Assembly: GCF_018207095.1 (NCBI RefSeq)
Contig: NZ_QOCZ01000002.1
Coordinates: 62,001-126,000, forward strand
DNA length: 64,000 nucleotides
From: Nocardiopsis sp. MG754419
Lineage (GTDB): Bacteria; Actinomycetota; Actinomycetes; Streptosporangiales; Streptosporangiaceae
Direction of reading: 5' to 3'
Under the pieces are notes generated by a model. It did not search any database. It was not told the origin of the DNA and saw only the letters and a list, made by a program, of their open reading frames with translations. The translations under genes and the position numbers were made by a program. Shown here one piece after another: positions 26,498-32,688 of this stretch (positions are counted from its first letter, which is position 1; each line of letters starts with the position of its first letter).

Positions 26498-26818
26498 TCA
26501 GAGGTACAGGCCGGTGCCCCGCTCGGGGGCCTCGTTCGCGATCGCGTGCACGTCCCGCTCGCGCAGGATCACGTACCGCTCGCCGTTCAGCTCGACCTCG
26601 CCCTGCTCCTCGGGGTCGAAGAGCACGCGGTCACCGGTCTTCACGTGGCGCGCGCCGGTTCCCGCGCCGCGGACCTCGCCCCAGGCCAGGCGGGTCGCCA
26701 GCTTCACCGTGTCCGGGATGACCAGACCTCCGCTGCTGCGCCGCTCACTCTTGTCCGGGACCGTCTTCACCAGGAGGCGGTCGTGGAGCATCTGGATCTC
26801 AAGCTTGGATTCGGGCAC
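26498..26818 (-). CDS. GroES-family co-chaperonin-like protein
   Basis: A 106-residue protein of the GroES (Cpn10) fold: LEIQMLHDRLLVKTVPDK, SSGGLVIPDT, the mobile-loop region, VKTGDRVLFDPEEQGEVELNGERYVILRERDVHAIAN. It lacks the usual GroES N-terminus and no groEL is adjacent, so it is a second, stand-alone paralogue. Whether it caps a chaperonin is not known. Its frame is open far upstream through the tRNA but the GTG at 26818 is preferred: TATCCT ends six bases before it, indicating a leaderless message. Confidence 0.85.
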   Translation of the reverse strand: MPESKLEIQMLHDRLLVKTVPDKSERRSSGGLVIPDTVKLATRLAWGEVRGAGTGARHVKTGDRVLFDPEEQGEVELNGERYVILRERDVHAIANEAPERGTGLYL

Positions 26819-26897
26819 ACCCCCAGGATATTCACCCCCGCACCGGGTCATCCCCACCCATCGCGTCACCGGGGCGACCACCCGCGTTCGGCCCGGG

Positions 26898-26926
26898 TTC
26901 GACCGGCCCTCGGAATCCGGTACAGT
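26898..26926 (+). promoter_or_regulatory. promoter of tRNA-Ala copy 2
   Basis: TTCGAC (26898-26903), 17-base spacer, TACAGT (26921-26926); the tRNA begins 37 bases later. Confidence 0.55.
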
Positions 26927-26963
26927 ATTCACATGCCGAGCGGGGGAACCGTCCGGCAGACCA

Positions 26964-27036
26964 GGGGCTATGGCGCAGTTGGTAGCGCGCCTCCATGGCA
27001 TGGAGGAGGTCTGGGGTTCGAATCCCCATAGCTCCA
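26964..27036 (+). tRNA. tRNA-Ala (anticodon GGC), copy 2
   Basis: Base-for-base identical to the copy at 13502 across all 73 positions, including the G3-U70 pair and loop ATGGCAT. CCA is not encoded. It stands alone between the GroES-like gene and the SRPBCC/ArsR unit. Confidence 0.97.
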
Positions 27037-27047
27037 CAGTACGCGAG

Positions 27048-27090
27048 AACGGCCCGGTTCGGGGGACGAGATCCCTCGAACCGGGCCGTT
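27048..27090 (+). terminator. hairpin after tRNA-Ala copy 2
   Basis: AACGGCCCGGTTCG (27048-27061) pairs perfectly with CGAACCGGGCCGTT (27077-27090), followed by TCGTCGTTTCCGGG, a tail almost identical to that after copy 3. Confidence 0.75.
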
Positions 27091-27496
27091 TCGTCGTTTC
27101 CGGGGTGCGACCCCCCGGGTCCCTGGTGTGGGGCTCCGTCCCGCGGGTCGTCGTCGGTTCGTCCGGGGTCCGCCGCACCCGGGAACGGCCCGGCTCGCGC
27201 GTGACCACGTTCGCCGGAGCGTCGCGTGGTCTCCGCCCGCCGACGGCCCCGGTGCGCCGAGGGTCTCGTGTCTGGCCGGCGCGGGGCGGTCCCGTCGTCC
27301 GGTGCCCCTCGACCCCGCCACGCCCCCGCCCGTCCGGGCGGGGGCGTCGCGTCGTTTCCGGGATCGTCCCGGACCCGTGCTCGCCGGTCGGCCTCCGCGC
27401 CCGTCGGGGCGCCGATCCTCTCGCTCGTGCGCGCGCCCGGGTCGGGGCGCATGGGTGTGACCGAACGCGTCGGTCGTCCGCCGGGCGGATCGTGAA
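27091..27496. other. gene-free GC-rich stretch
   Basis: About 400 bases with no convincing gene. It contains CGCCCCCGCCCGTCCGGGCG-like inverted GC blocks near 27320-27350 but nothing I can assign. The last bases lead into the ArsR operators. Confidence 0.5.
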
Positions 27497-27514
27497 GTGC
27501 AACCGTGGGGTTGC
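27497..27514. promoter_or_regulatory. ArsR operator A (GTGCAACCGTGGGGTTGC)
   Basis: GCAACC-N4-GGTTGC dyad. It is repeated 33 bases downstream with one changed base. It shares the CAACC-N4-GGTTG core with the site at 31736. Confidence 0.65.
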
Positions 27515-27529
27515 GGCGGGCGAGGCGAG

Positions 27530-27547
27530 GTGCAACCATGGGGTTGC
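27530..27547. promoter_or_regulatory. ArsR operator B (GTGCAACCATGGGGTTGC)
   Basis: Second copy of the dyad, three helical turns after operator A and 21 bases before the chosen SRPBCC start. An in-frame ATG lies inside it but has no Shine-Dalgarno. Confidence 0.65.
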
Positions 27548-27568
27548 ATGCCGAGCGAGGAGGACGAC

Positions 27569-28435
27569 ATGGACCGGATCGAACGGCGTATCGACATCGC
27601 GGCCACGGCTGAGCGGGTCTGGGCGTTGGTGTCCGAACCCGGATGGTTCCTCAACGAGGGCACCTTGGTCGACCACCGGATCGAGGACCTCGGAGACGGG
27701 CTCCACCTGGTGCACGACCCCACCCACGGGGAGTTCCGTATCCGCACGGAGAAACTCGACGCCCCGCACTACGCGGCGTTCCGTTGGATCAGTAGGGAGA
27801 CGGGCGGGCACGCCGAGGAGACGTCCACCCTGGTCGAGTTCCGCATCGAGGAGGCGCCCGGCGGGGTGACGCTCACGGTCGTGGAGAGCGGGTTCTCCCG
27901 GTTGGGGCTCACCGAGGAGCGGCGGCGCGAGCGGGTGGCCGAGAACACCGAGGGCTGGGGGATCGAGCTCGCCGCGGCCCGGAGAACCCTGGACCCGGAA
28001 AGCGTCGAGCGTTCGGTCCACGTGGCCGTCACCCCCGAACGGCTCTGGTCCGTACTGACCGAGCCGCGCCACTTCGCGGCCTGGTACGCCTTCGACGGGG
28101 CGGATTTCGAGCCGCGTGAGGGCGCTTCCCTGCGGCTGCGCTGGGACGAGCACGGTGACTTCCACGGCAGGATCGTCACGGTCGACGCACCACGGGTCTT
28201 CGCCTATCGGATCGCCCTGGAGCCGGGCACCGAACCGGGGGAGGGGAACAGCACCCTGGTGACCTTCCGGGTCCGCCCCTCGGGGAACGGCTCCCTGCTC
28301 ACCGTCGCCCAGGTCGGCTTCGTTACCGTGGACAGCCGGTTCGGGGAGCCCACGGCTCTCGCCGCCATTGAGCGAGAGGGCTGGGACGGCGGCCTGACCG
28401 CGCTGCTCGCGTACCTGGGAGAGGAGCCACGGTGA
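27569..28435 (+). CDS. SRPBCC/AHSA1-domain protein, tandem duplicate domains
   Basis: A 288-residue protein made of two START-like SRPBCC domains: about 1-145 (IERRIDIAATAERVWALVSEPGWFLN) and about 146-285 (VERSVHVAVTPERLWSVLTEPRHFAAWY). Each has the hydrophobic-cavity fold that binds small lipophilic ligands. Such proteins are often paired with ArsR regulators, and the ligand is unknown. I chose the ATG at 27569 because AGGAGG lies about six bases upstream; earlier starts fall in the operator repeats. It overlaps the ArsR gene by 4 bases. Confidence 0.9.
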   Translation: MDRIERRIDIAATAERVWALVSEPGWFLNEGTLVDHRIEDLGDGLHLVHDPTHGEFRIRTEKLDAPHYAAFRWISRETGGHAEETSTLVEFRIEEAPGGVTLTVVESGFSRLGLTEERRRERVAENTEGWGIELAAARRTLDPESVERSVHVAVTPERLWSVLTEPRHFAAWYAFDGADFEPREGASLRLRWDEHGDFHGRIVTVDAPRVFAYRIALEPGTEPGEGNSTLVTFRVRPSGNGSLLTVAQVGFVTVDSRFGEPTALAAIEREGWDGGLTALLAYLGEEPR

Positions 28436-28785
28436 CCACCACCGAACTGCCACGGCTGTTCGCGGTGCTGGGGGACGACACCCGGTGGGAGGTGCTGGTC
28501 CGGCTCGGTCGTGAGCCGGCGTCGGCGTCGGACCTGGCGCGGGAATTGCCGGTTTCCCGACAGGCCATCGTCAAACACCTGGACGTCCTGCGCGGAGTGG
28601 CGCTGGTGCGGGCCCAAAGACGCGGCCGCGCGGTGGTCTACGAGGCCGACGGCGCCCGTCTGGAGGAGGTCGGGCGCGACCTGAGCGTCCTGGCCGCCGC
28701 CTGGGACCGCAGGCTGGCCCGCATCAAGCGGATCGCGGAGTCCTCGGACCCGCTCCCGCCGGCGGACGCCCGGTCGGATCCCTGA
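28432..28785 (+). CDS. ArsR-family transcriptional regulator
   Basis: A 117-residue winged-helix regulator (LFAVLGDDTRWEVLVRLGREPASASDLARELPVSRQAIVKHLDVL). It lacks an ArsR CxC metal motif, so it belongs to the metal-independent group that pairs with SRPBCC proteins. The GTG overlaps the upstream stop (GTGA). It probably represses its own operon through the two GCAACC-N4-GGTTGC repeats upstream. The C-terminal tail is acidic and Pro-rich. Confidence 0.9.
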   Translation: MTTTELPRLFAVLGDDTRWEVLVRLGREPASASDLARELPVSRQAIVKHLDVLRGVALVRAQRRGRAVVYEADGARLEEVGRDLSVLAAAWDRRLARIKRIAESSDPLPPADARSDP

Positions 28786-28885
28786 GTCAGGCCGCGGCGT
28801 CCGGGGCGCGTGTGGGTGGTCCAACGGGGGCCGCCGGTGCGGGTCGATCACGGGCGGGGCAGGAGGGCGGTGCCTCCGCGTGGCC

Positions 28886-29077
28886 TCAGGCCGGACCCGG
28901 CCCGGGTGCCTCCGTGCGGCGCGTGACGAGGTCGAGGAAGGCGGGGTCATCGGAGACCAGGCGGTCCACCTCGGTGCCGTCGTCACAGGTCACCAGGGAC
29001 ACGACCGCGCGGGTGGGGGTCCGCTCCACCAGGCGCCACGGCGCCCCGTGCTCCTCCCACCGCAGGAGCGCGCTCAC
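28886..29077 (-). CDS. small protein of unknown function
   Basis: A 63-residue ORF with strong G/C bias at third positions and a well-mixed composition (ALLRWEEHGAPWRLVERT, VSLVTCDDGTEVDRLV, DDPAFLDLVTRRTEAPG). This looks coding rather than antisense, and no gene lies opposite. I recognise no family. The GTG start overlaps the stop of a six-codon mini-ORF (MPENPR) on the same strand, which has GAGAGG upstream. Translational coupling to a leader peptide is possible. Confidence 0.5.
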   Translation of the reverse strand: MSALLRWEEHGAPWRLVERTPTRAVVSLVTCDDGTEVDRLVSDDPAFLDLVTRRTEAPGPGPA

Positions 29078-29466
29078 CTGGGGTTCTCGGGCATCACACC
29101 ACCTCTCGTCCAGGAGAGGCGTCGCTCCTCCCGGGCCCGGTCACTGTGGGCGGTACACGGCGTGGGGGTTCCGACCGGGCCGGGGCGGACCCGAGGCCCG
29201 GGCCGAGTCCGCGCACCCTCGCACCCACGGAAGCCGGAGCCACCGCCGGCCCCGGACGGCTGAGGGGTGCGGGACGGTGGTTCGGGGTGCGGCGGTGGCG
29301 CTGACCGTCGGGCCCACGGTGTCCCGCTCCCGGTAGCGCTCTGGGGCCGCGCTCGCCATCGACGAGCGGGCGACGGGCCTTCCCGGTGGTCCGGCACGCC
29401 CGGCGTGCGCGGGAACACGTCCGATCCACCCTCCCACGTCGGTTAGGATGGTGAACACGGCTGCAC
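29078..29466. other. gene-free stretch upstream of tRNA-Ala copy 3
   Basis: No convincing gene on either strand. TAGGAT at 29444-29449 is a likely -10 for the tRNA, with no clear -35. The rest is GC-rich without long repeats. Confidence 0.5.
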
Positions 29467-29539
29467 GGGGCTATGGCGCAGTTGGTAGCGCGCCTCCATG
29501 GCATGGAGGAGGTCTGGGGTTCGAATCCCCATAGCTCCA
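29467..29539 (+). tRNA. tRNA-Ala (anticodon GGC), copy 3
   Basis: Identical to the copies at 13502 and 26964 over all 73 bases. It is located between the small ORF and a reverse-strand SRPBCC gene. CCA is not encoded. Confidence 0.97.
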
Positions 29540-29551
29540 CGCGAACACGAG

Positions 29552-29579
29552 ACGACTCCGCTCACACGAGCGGGGTCGT
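29552..29579 (+). terminator. hairpin after tRNA-Ala copy 3
   Basis: ACGACTCCGCTC (29552-29563) pairs with GAGCGGGGTCGT (29568-29579), one G-U pair, loop ACAC, followed by TTCGTCGTTTCCGGG. Confidence 0.75.
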
Positions 29580-29659
29580 TTCGTCGTTTCCGGGACGATT
29601 CCGATGTGGGCCCGTACCCCCGCCGGAGGCGCCCGCCGAGACACGGATCTCCGGGGCGG

Positions 29660-30121
29660 TCAGGGGGCTGTCGGCCGTCCCAGGTGGGTCGCCAGGTTGG
29701 CCAGGGAGGACGTCAGGCCGGTCCGGTGGTCGTCGGGGGAGATGCCCGGTGGGACGTCCCTGGCCTCGATGGTGACCAGGGTGCCCTCGGCGACGTCCGA
29801 GAGCGACCAGCGCATCGTCATCACACCGGCGAACGCGGGATCCTCCGCGGCGAAGACGATCCGCTGCACCACGCGCTCATCGGGGACCAACTTCACGAAC
29901 TCCGTCTCGACGACGTCGGTGTCCTCCGACGACTTGCCGTGCCCGGATTCCCCGTAGGTCAGCACCATCCGATATCCGGAGGCGTCGAACCGCTCGAAAC
30001 GGGCGGTCATGCCTTCGGGCGGCAACCACGCCAGAAGACTCTCCGGGGTCACCAGGGCCCGGTAGACCTCGGGGCGAGGGGCCGCGATCCGACGTTCTGC
30101 TCGATCCACGCGTTCGCTCAT
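29660..30121 (-). CDS. SRPBCC/AHSA1-domain protein
   Basis: A 153-residue single SRPBCC domain: RAERRIAAPRPEVYRALVTPESLLAWLPPEGMTARFERFD, ending TSSLANLATHLGRP. Lipophilic ligand binding is expected, with no catalytic residues evident. It has no ArsR partner next to it and none of the CAACC-N4-GGTTG sites seen at the other two modules. A CGACGG-ATC-CCGTCG dyad (30161-30175) lies in the divergent gap with the glutaminase. TACTCT ends six bases before the ATG at 30121, so it is probably leaderless. Confidence 0.88.
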   Translation of the reverse strand: MSERVDRAERRIAAPRPEVYRALVTPESLLAWLPPEGMTARFERFDASGYRMVLTYGESGHGKSSEDTDVVETEFVKLVPDERVVQRIVFAAEDPAFAGVMTMRWSLSDVAEGTLVTIEARDVPPGISPDDHRTGLTSSLANLATHLGRPTAP

Positions 30122-30285
30122 GCGCTCAGAGTAGACCGCGGCGCGCACGTCCGCACGGCGCGACGGATCCCGTCGCCCGGGACGTGTCGGTGCCCGGCCG
30201 CGACCCGGGATCTTCGCCGAGAACCGCCCGTCCGCGGGGCGTGGTCGGCCACGGCCGAGCGTCCCTCCCTTCCTAGACTGGCCGG

Positions 30286-31548
30286 ATGGATCACCTCGCG
30301 CACGGACACCCCCGGACGACCCCCGCCGACGGCCACCCGGCCACCGAGGAGGGGCACCCGGTCATCCGGGTCCTGGAGGGGATCCGGGAGGAGGTCGCCG
30401 ACCTGGCCGGCGGGGTGGTCGCCGACTACATCCCCGAGTTGGCCCACGCGGACCCCGAGGCCTTCGGGATCGCGGTGGTCAGCCCGCACGGGCGGGCCTA
30501 CGCGGTGGGCGAGACGGACCGGCCCTTCACGATCCAGTCGATCTCCAAGCCGTTCGTCTACGCGCTGGCGGTGGAGGAACGCGGGTTGGACGACGTCCAC
30601 GCGCACGTGGGCGCCGAACCCAGCGGGGAGCCGTTCAACGCGATCAGCCTCGACGAGCGGGGCCGGCCGGAGAACCCCATGATCAACGCCGGTGCGATCG
30701 TGACGACGTCCCTGGTGGGTCCCGGGGAACGCGGTGTGCGGTTCGAGCACCTCCGCTCGGTGCTGTCGGCGTTCGCCGGCCGCGAGCTGGTGGTGGACGA
30801 GGCGGTGTACCGCTCCGAGGCCGAGACGGGGCACCGCAACCGGGCCCTCGGCTATCTCAGCCTCGCCGGAGGTGTGCTGGTCGGGCCGGTGGAGGCGGCC
30901 GTCCAGGACTACTTCCGTCAGTGCGCCCTGAGCGTGACCGTGGTGGACCTGGCCGTCATGGCCGCCACCCTGGCCGTGGGCGGGGTCAACCCGCTCACGG
31001 GGGAGCGGGTGGTCTCCCAGCGCACGGCACGCCACACCCTGTCGATCATGTCGAGTTGCGGTATGTACGACCGTGCCGGGGAGTGGGGGTTGCGCGTGGG
31101 CATCCCGGCCAAGAGCGGGGTGAGCGGAGGCATCCTGGCATCGGCCCCCGGTGCGTTCGGCGTGGGGGTGTTCAGCCCGCCGTTGGACGAGGCCGGGAAC
31201 AGTGTGCGTGGGGTGGCCGCTCTGGGACGGCTCTCCGACGACTACGACCTGCACATGTTGCGGACCCCCGCGGAACCCCCGTCGCCCGTCCACAGCGTGA
31301 CCCGTTCGGGCGACACGCTCGACGTGCGCCTGCGCGGGGAGATCGACTTCCTGGCCGCGGAACAGGTGGTGTCGCGGTTGGCGGAGACGATCGACGACAC
31401 CCGGGTGCGGACGGTGACGGTGGAGTTGGAGCGGGTCTCCGGTTTCAGTGACGCCGCGCGTGCGCTGCTCGCCGCCGAACTGCACGAACTGGCCGAGGCC
31501 GGGGTGGACGCCACCGTGCGGGACCCGCGGGGCGTGCGCGGGGCCTGA
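30286..31548 (+). CDS. glsA: glutaminase A with C-terminal STAS domain
   Basis: A 420-residue fusion. Residues about 25-310 form a serine-dependent glutaminase (beta-lactamase-like fold) with the catalytic Ser-x-x-Lys in QSISKPF (Ser85-Lys88), NPMINAGAI, and AKSGVSGGI. It hydrolyses glutamine to glutamate and ammonia. Residues about 322-420 form a STAS domain (LDVRLRGEIDFLAAEQV, VSGFSDAARALL), which usually binds nucleotides or anti-sigma partners and may regulate activity. TAGACT ends six bases before the ATG, suggesting a leaderless transcript. Confidence 0.92.
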   Translation: MDHLAHGHPRTTPADGHPATEEGHPVIRVLEGIREEVADLAGGVVADYIPELAHADPEAFGIAVVSPHGRAYAVGETDRPFTIQSISKPFVYALAVEERGLDDVHAHVGAEPSGEPFNAISLDERGRPENPMINAGAIVTTSLVGPGERGVRFEHLRSVLSAFAGRELVVDEAVYRSEAETGHRNRALGYLSLAGGVLVGPVEAAVQDYFRQCALSVTVVDLAVMAATLAVGGVNPLTGERVVSQRTARHTLSIMSSCGMYDRAGEWGLRVGIPAKSGVSGGILASAPGAFGVGVFSPPLDEAGNSVRGVAALGRLSDDYDLHMLRTPAEPPSPVHSVTRSGDTLDVRLRGEIDFLAAEQVVSRLAETIDDTRVRTVTVELERVSGFSDAARALLAAELHELAEAGVDATVRDPRGVRGA

Positions 31549-31558
31549 CCCCGGTCGT

Positions 31559-31590
31559 CCGTGGTCGCCGGTCGACGCCGGTGGCCACGG
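31559..31590 (+). terminator. hairpin downstream of glsA
   Basis: CCGTGGTCGCCGG (31559-31571) pairs with CCGGTGGCCACGG (31578-31590), with two G-U pairs and a 6-base loop. Confidence 0.55.
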
Positions 31591-31707
31591 GGAACGCGGC
31601 GCGGTCGCAGGTGGTGGGCGCCCAGACGAGGCCGCCCGACGCGGGCACGTCGGGGCACGCGGTGCGCACAAGAGGCGGCCCGTCCGCCGTCGGGCCCGGA
31701 CACACCG

Positions 31708-31768
31708 TTGACACCGCGTGCCCCCGAAGCGCATAATCAACCTATTGGTTGATCAACTGAAAGGTTGA
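31708..31768 (+). promoter_or_regulatory. ArsR/SRPBCC promoter with overlapping operators
   Basis: Consensus -35 TTGACA (31708-31713), 18-base spacer, CATAAT (31732-31737). The dyad ATCAACC-TATT-GGTTGAT (31736-31753) starts inside the -10, and a second, TCAAC-N6-GTTGA, lies at 31753-31768. Binding would block RNA polymerase directly. This is the strongest promoter in the window. Confidence 0.75.
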
Positions 31769-31776
31769 ATAGGCAG

Positions 31777-32127
31777 ATGGCGGATGACCCGCTCAGCCTC
31801 ACGTTCGCCGCACTGGCGGATCCGACCCGACGGGAGATTCTCGCCCGGCTGGCCGAGGGCGAAGCGACCGTCAACGATCTGGCGCGACCGTTCGACATGA
31901 GCCTCCAGGCGGTCTCCAAACACCTGAAGGTCCTGGAACACGCCGGCCTCATCACCCGGGGCAGGGACGCGCAGTGGCGCCCCTGCCGTCTGGAGCCCGC
32001 TCCTCTGGAGGAGATCGACCGCTGGGTGGCCCGCTACCGGGACCGGTGGGAGGGCCGATTCACCCGTCTGGACGAGGAACTACGCAGAATGCAGACCAGT
32101 ACAGAGGGAGAGAACCACCATGAGTGA
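31777..32127 (+). CDS. ArsR-family transcriptional regulator
   Basis: A 116-residue winged-helix repressor: LTFAALADPTRREILARLAEGEATVNDLARPFDMSLQAVSKHLKVLEHAGLI. It has no metal-binding CxC. The first in-frame start (TTG at 31765) is inside the second operator, so the ATG at 31777 is preferred. It overlaps the downstream SRPBCC gene by 8 bases, forming a two-gene unit. Its promoter has ATCAACC-N4-GGTTGAT over the -10, indicating autorepression. Confidence 0.93.
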   Translation: MADDPLSLTFAALADPTRREILARLAEGEATVNDLARPFDMSLQAVSKHLKVLEHAGLITRGRDAQWRPCRLEPAPLEEIDRWVARYRDRWEGRFTRLDEELRRMQTSTEGENHHE

Positions 32128-32593
32128 CCTCAAGGTCGTCGCAGAGCCCGGACGCCAGGACATCCTCATCACCCGCACCTTCGACGCCCCGCGGGACCTG
32201 GTCTGGCGGGCCCTCACCGAACCCGAACTCATCGGCCGCTGGTTCGGCCTGGACTCCACCAGCACCGACGTCGGTGACACCGAGGTGCGCACCGGTACCC
32301 CGTGGCGGTTGGTGGAGAAGGCGGAGAACGGCGAGAGCTACGCGTTCCACGGCGTCCACCACGACGTGCTGGAGCCCGAACGGATCGTGCGCACCTTCGA
32401 GTTCGAGGGCGTGCCCGGACACGTGTCCCTGGAGACCCTCACCCTGACCGAGGAGGACGGCCGGACCGGGTACCGGGTCGTGACCCTGTTCCCGTCGGTG
32501 GAGGACCGCGACGGCATGATCGCCTCCGGCATGGAGTCCGGCATGGCCCAGTCCCTGGACAGCCTGGAGAGGGTGGCGCGCTCCCTGCGTTGA
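32120..32593 (+). CDS. SRPBCC/AHSA1-domain protein
   Basis: A 157-residue single SRPBCC domain: ILITRTFDAPRDLVWRALTEPELIGRWFG, TPWRLVEKAENGESYAFHG, ending SGMAQSLDSLERV. This layout is the classic AHSA1 partner of ArsR repressors. It is co-transcribed with the ArsR gene (8-base overlap) and followed by a strong terminator. The ligand is unknown. Confidence 0.92.
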   Translation: MSDLKVVAEPGRQDILITRTFDAPRDLVWRALTEPELIGRWFGLDSTSTDVGDTEVRTGTPWRLVEKAENGESYAFHGVHHDVLEPERIVRTFEFEGVPGHVSLETLTLTEEDGRTGYRVVTLFPSVEDRDGMIASGMESGMAQSLDSLERVARSLR

Positions 32594-32603
32594 GCCGCCC
32601 CGG

Positions 32604-32639
32604 CCGGCCCCGCACCGATCCCCATCGGTGCGGGGCCGG
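32604..32639 (+). terminator. terminator of ArsR/SRPBCC operon, 16-bp stem
   Basis: CCGGCCCCGCACCGAT (32604-32619) pairs fully with ATCGGTGCGGGGCCGG (32624-32639), loop CCCC. Confidence 0.78.
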
Positions 32640-32688
32640 GCCTGTGGACGACGCCGAAGCTGTCGTCCCGGACGGGTACTGTCGACGG

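Noticed and set aside
27091-27496. Short ORFs after tRNA-Ala copy 2
   Set aside because: They have Arg/Pro/Ser-rich translations, no Shine-Dalgarno, and the three frames are equally open, as expected by chance at this GC content.
27497-27568. Earlier starts (27497, 27548) for the tandem SRPBCC gene
   Set aside because: They fall in or next to the operator repeats and lack a Shine-Dalgarno; the ATG at 27569 has AGGAGG.
26819-28453. Upstream extension of the GroES-like frame to about 650 codons
   Set aside because: It would run through a tRNA and antisense to the SRPBCC gene; the GTG at 26818 has a leaderless -10 and begins the conserved fold.
13502-29539. Genomic island bounded by the identical tRNA-Ala genes
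   Set aside because: No integrase, transposase, direct-repeat att pair or composition shift was seen between the copies.
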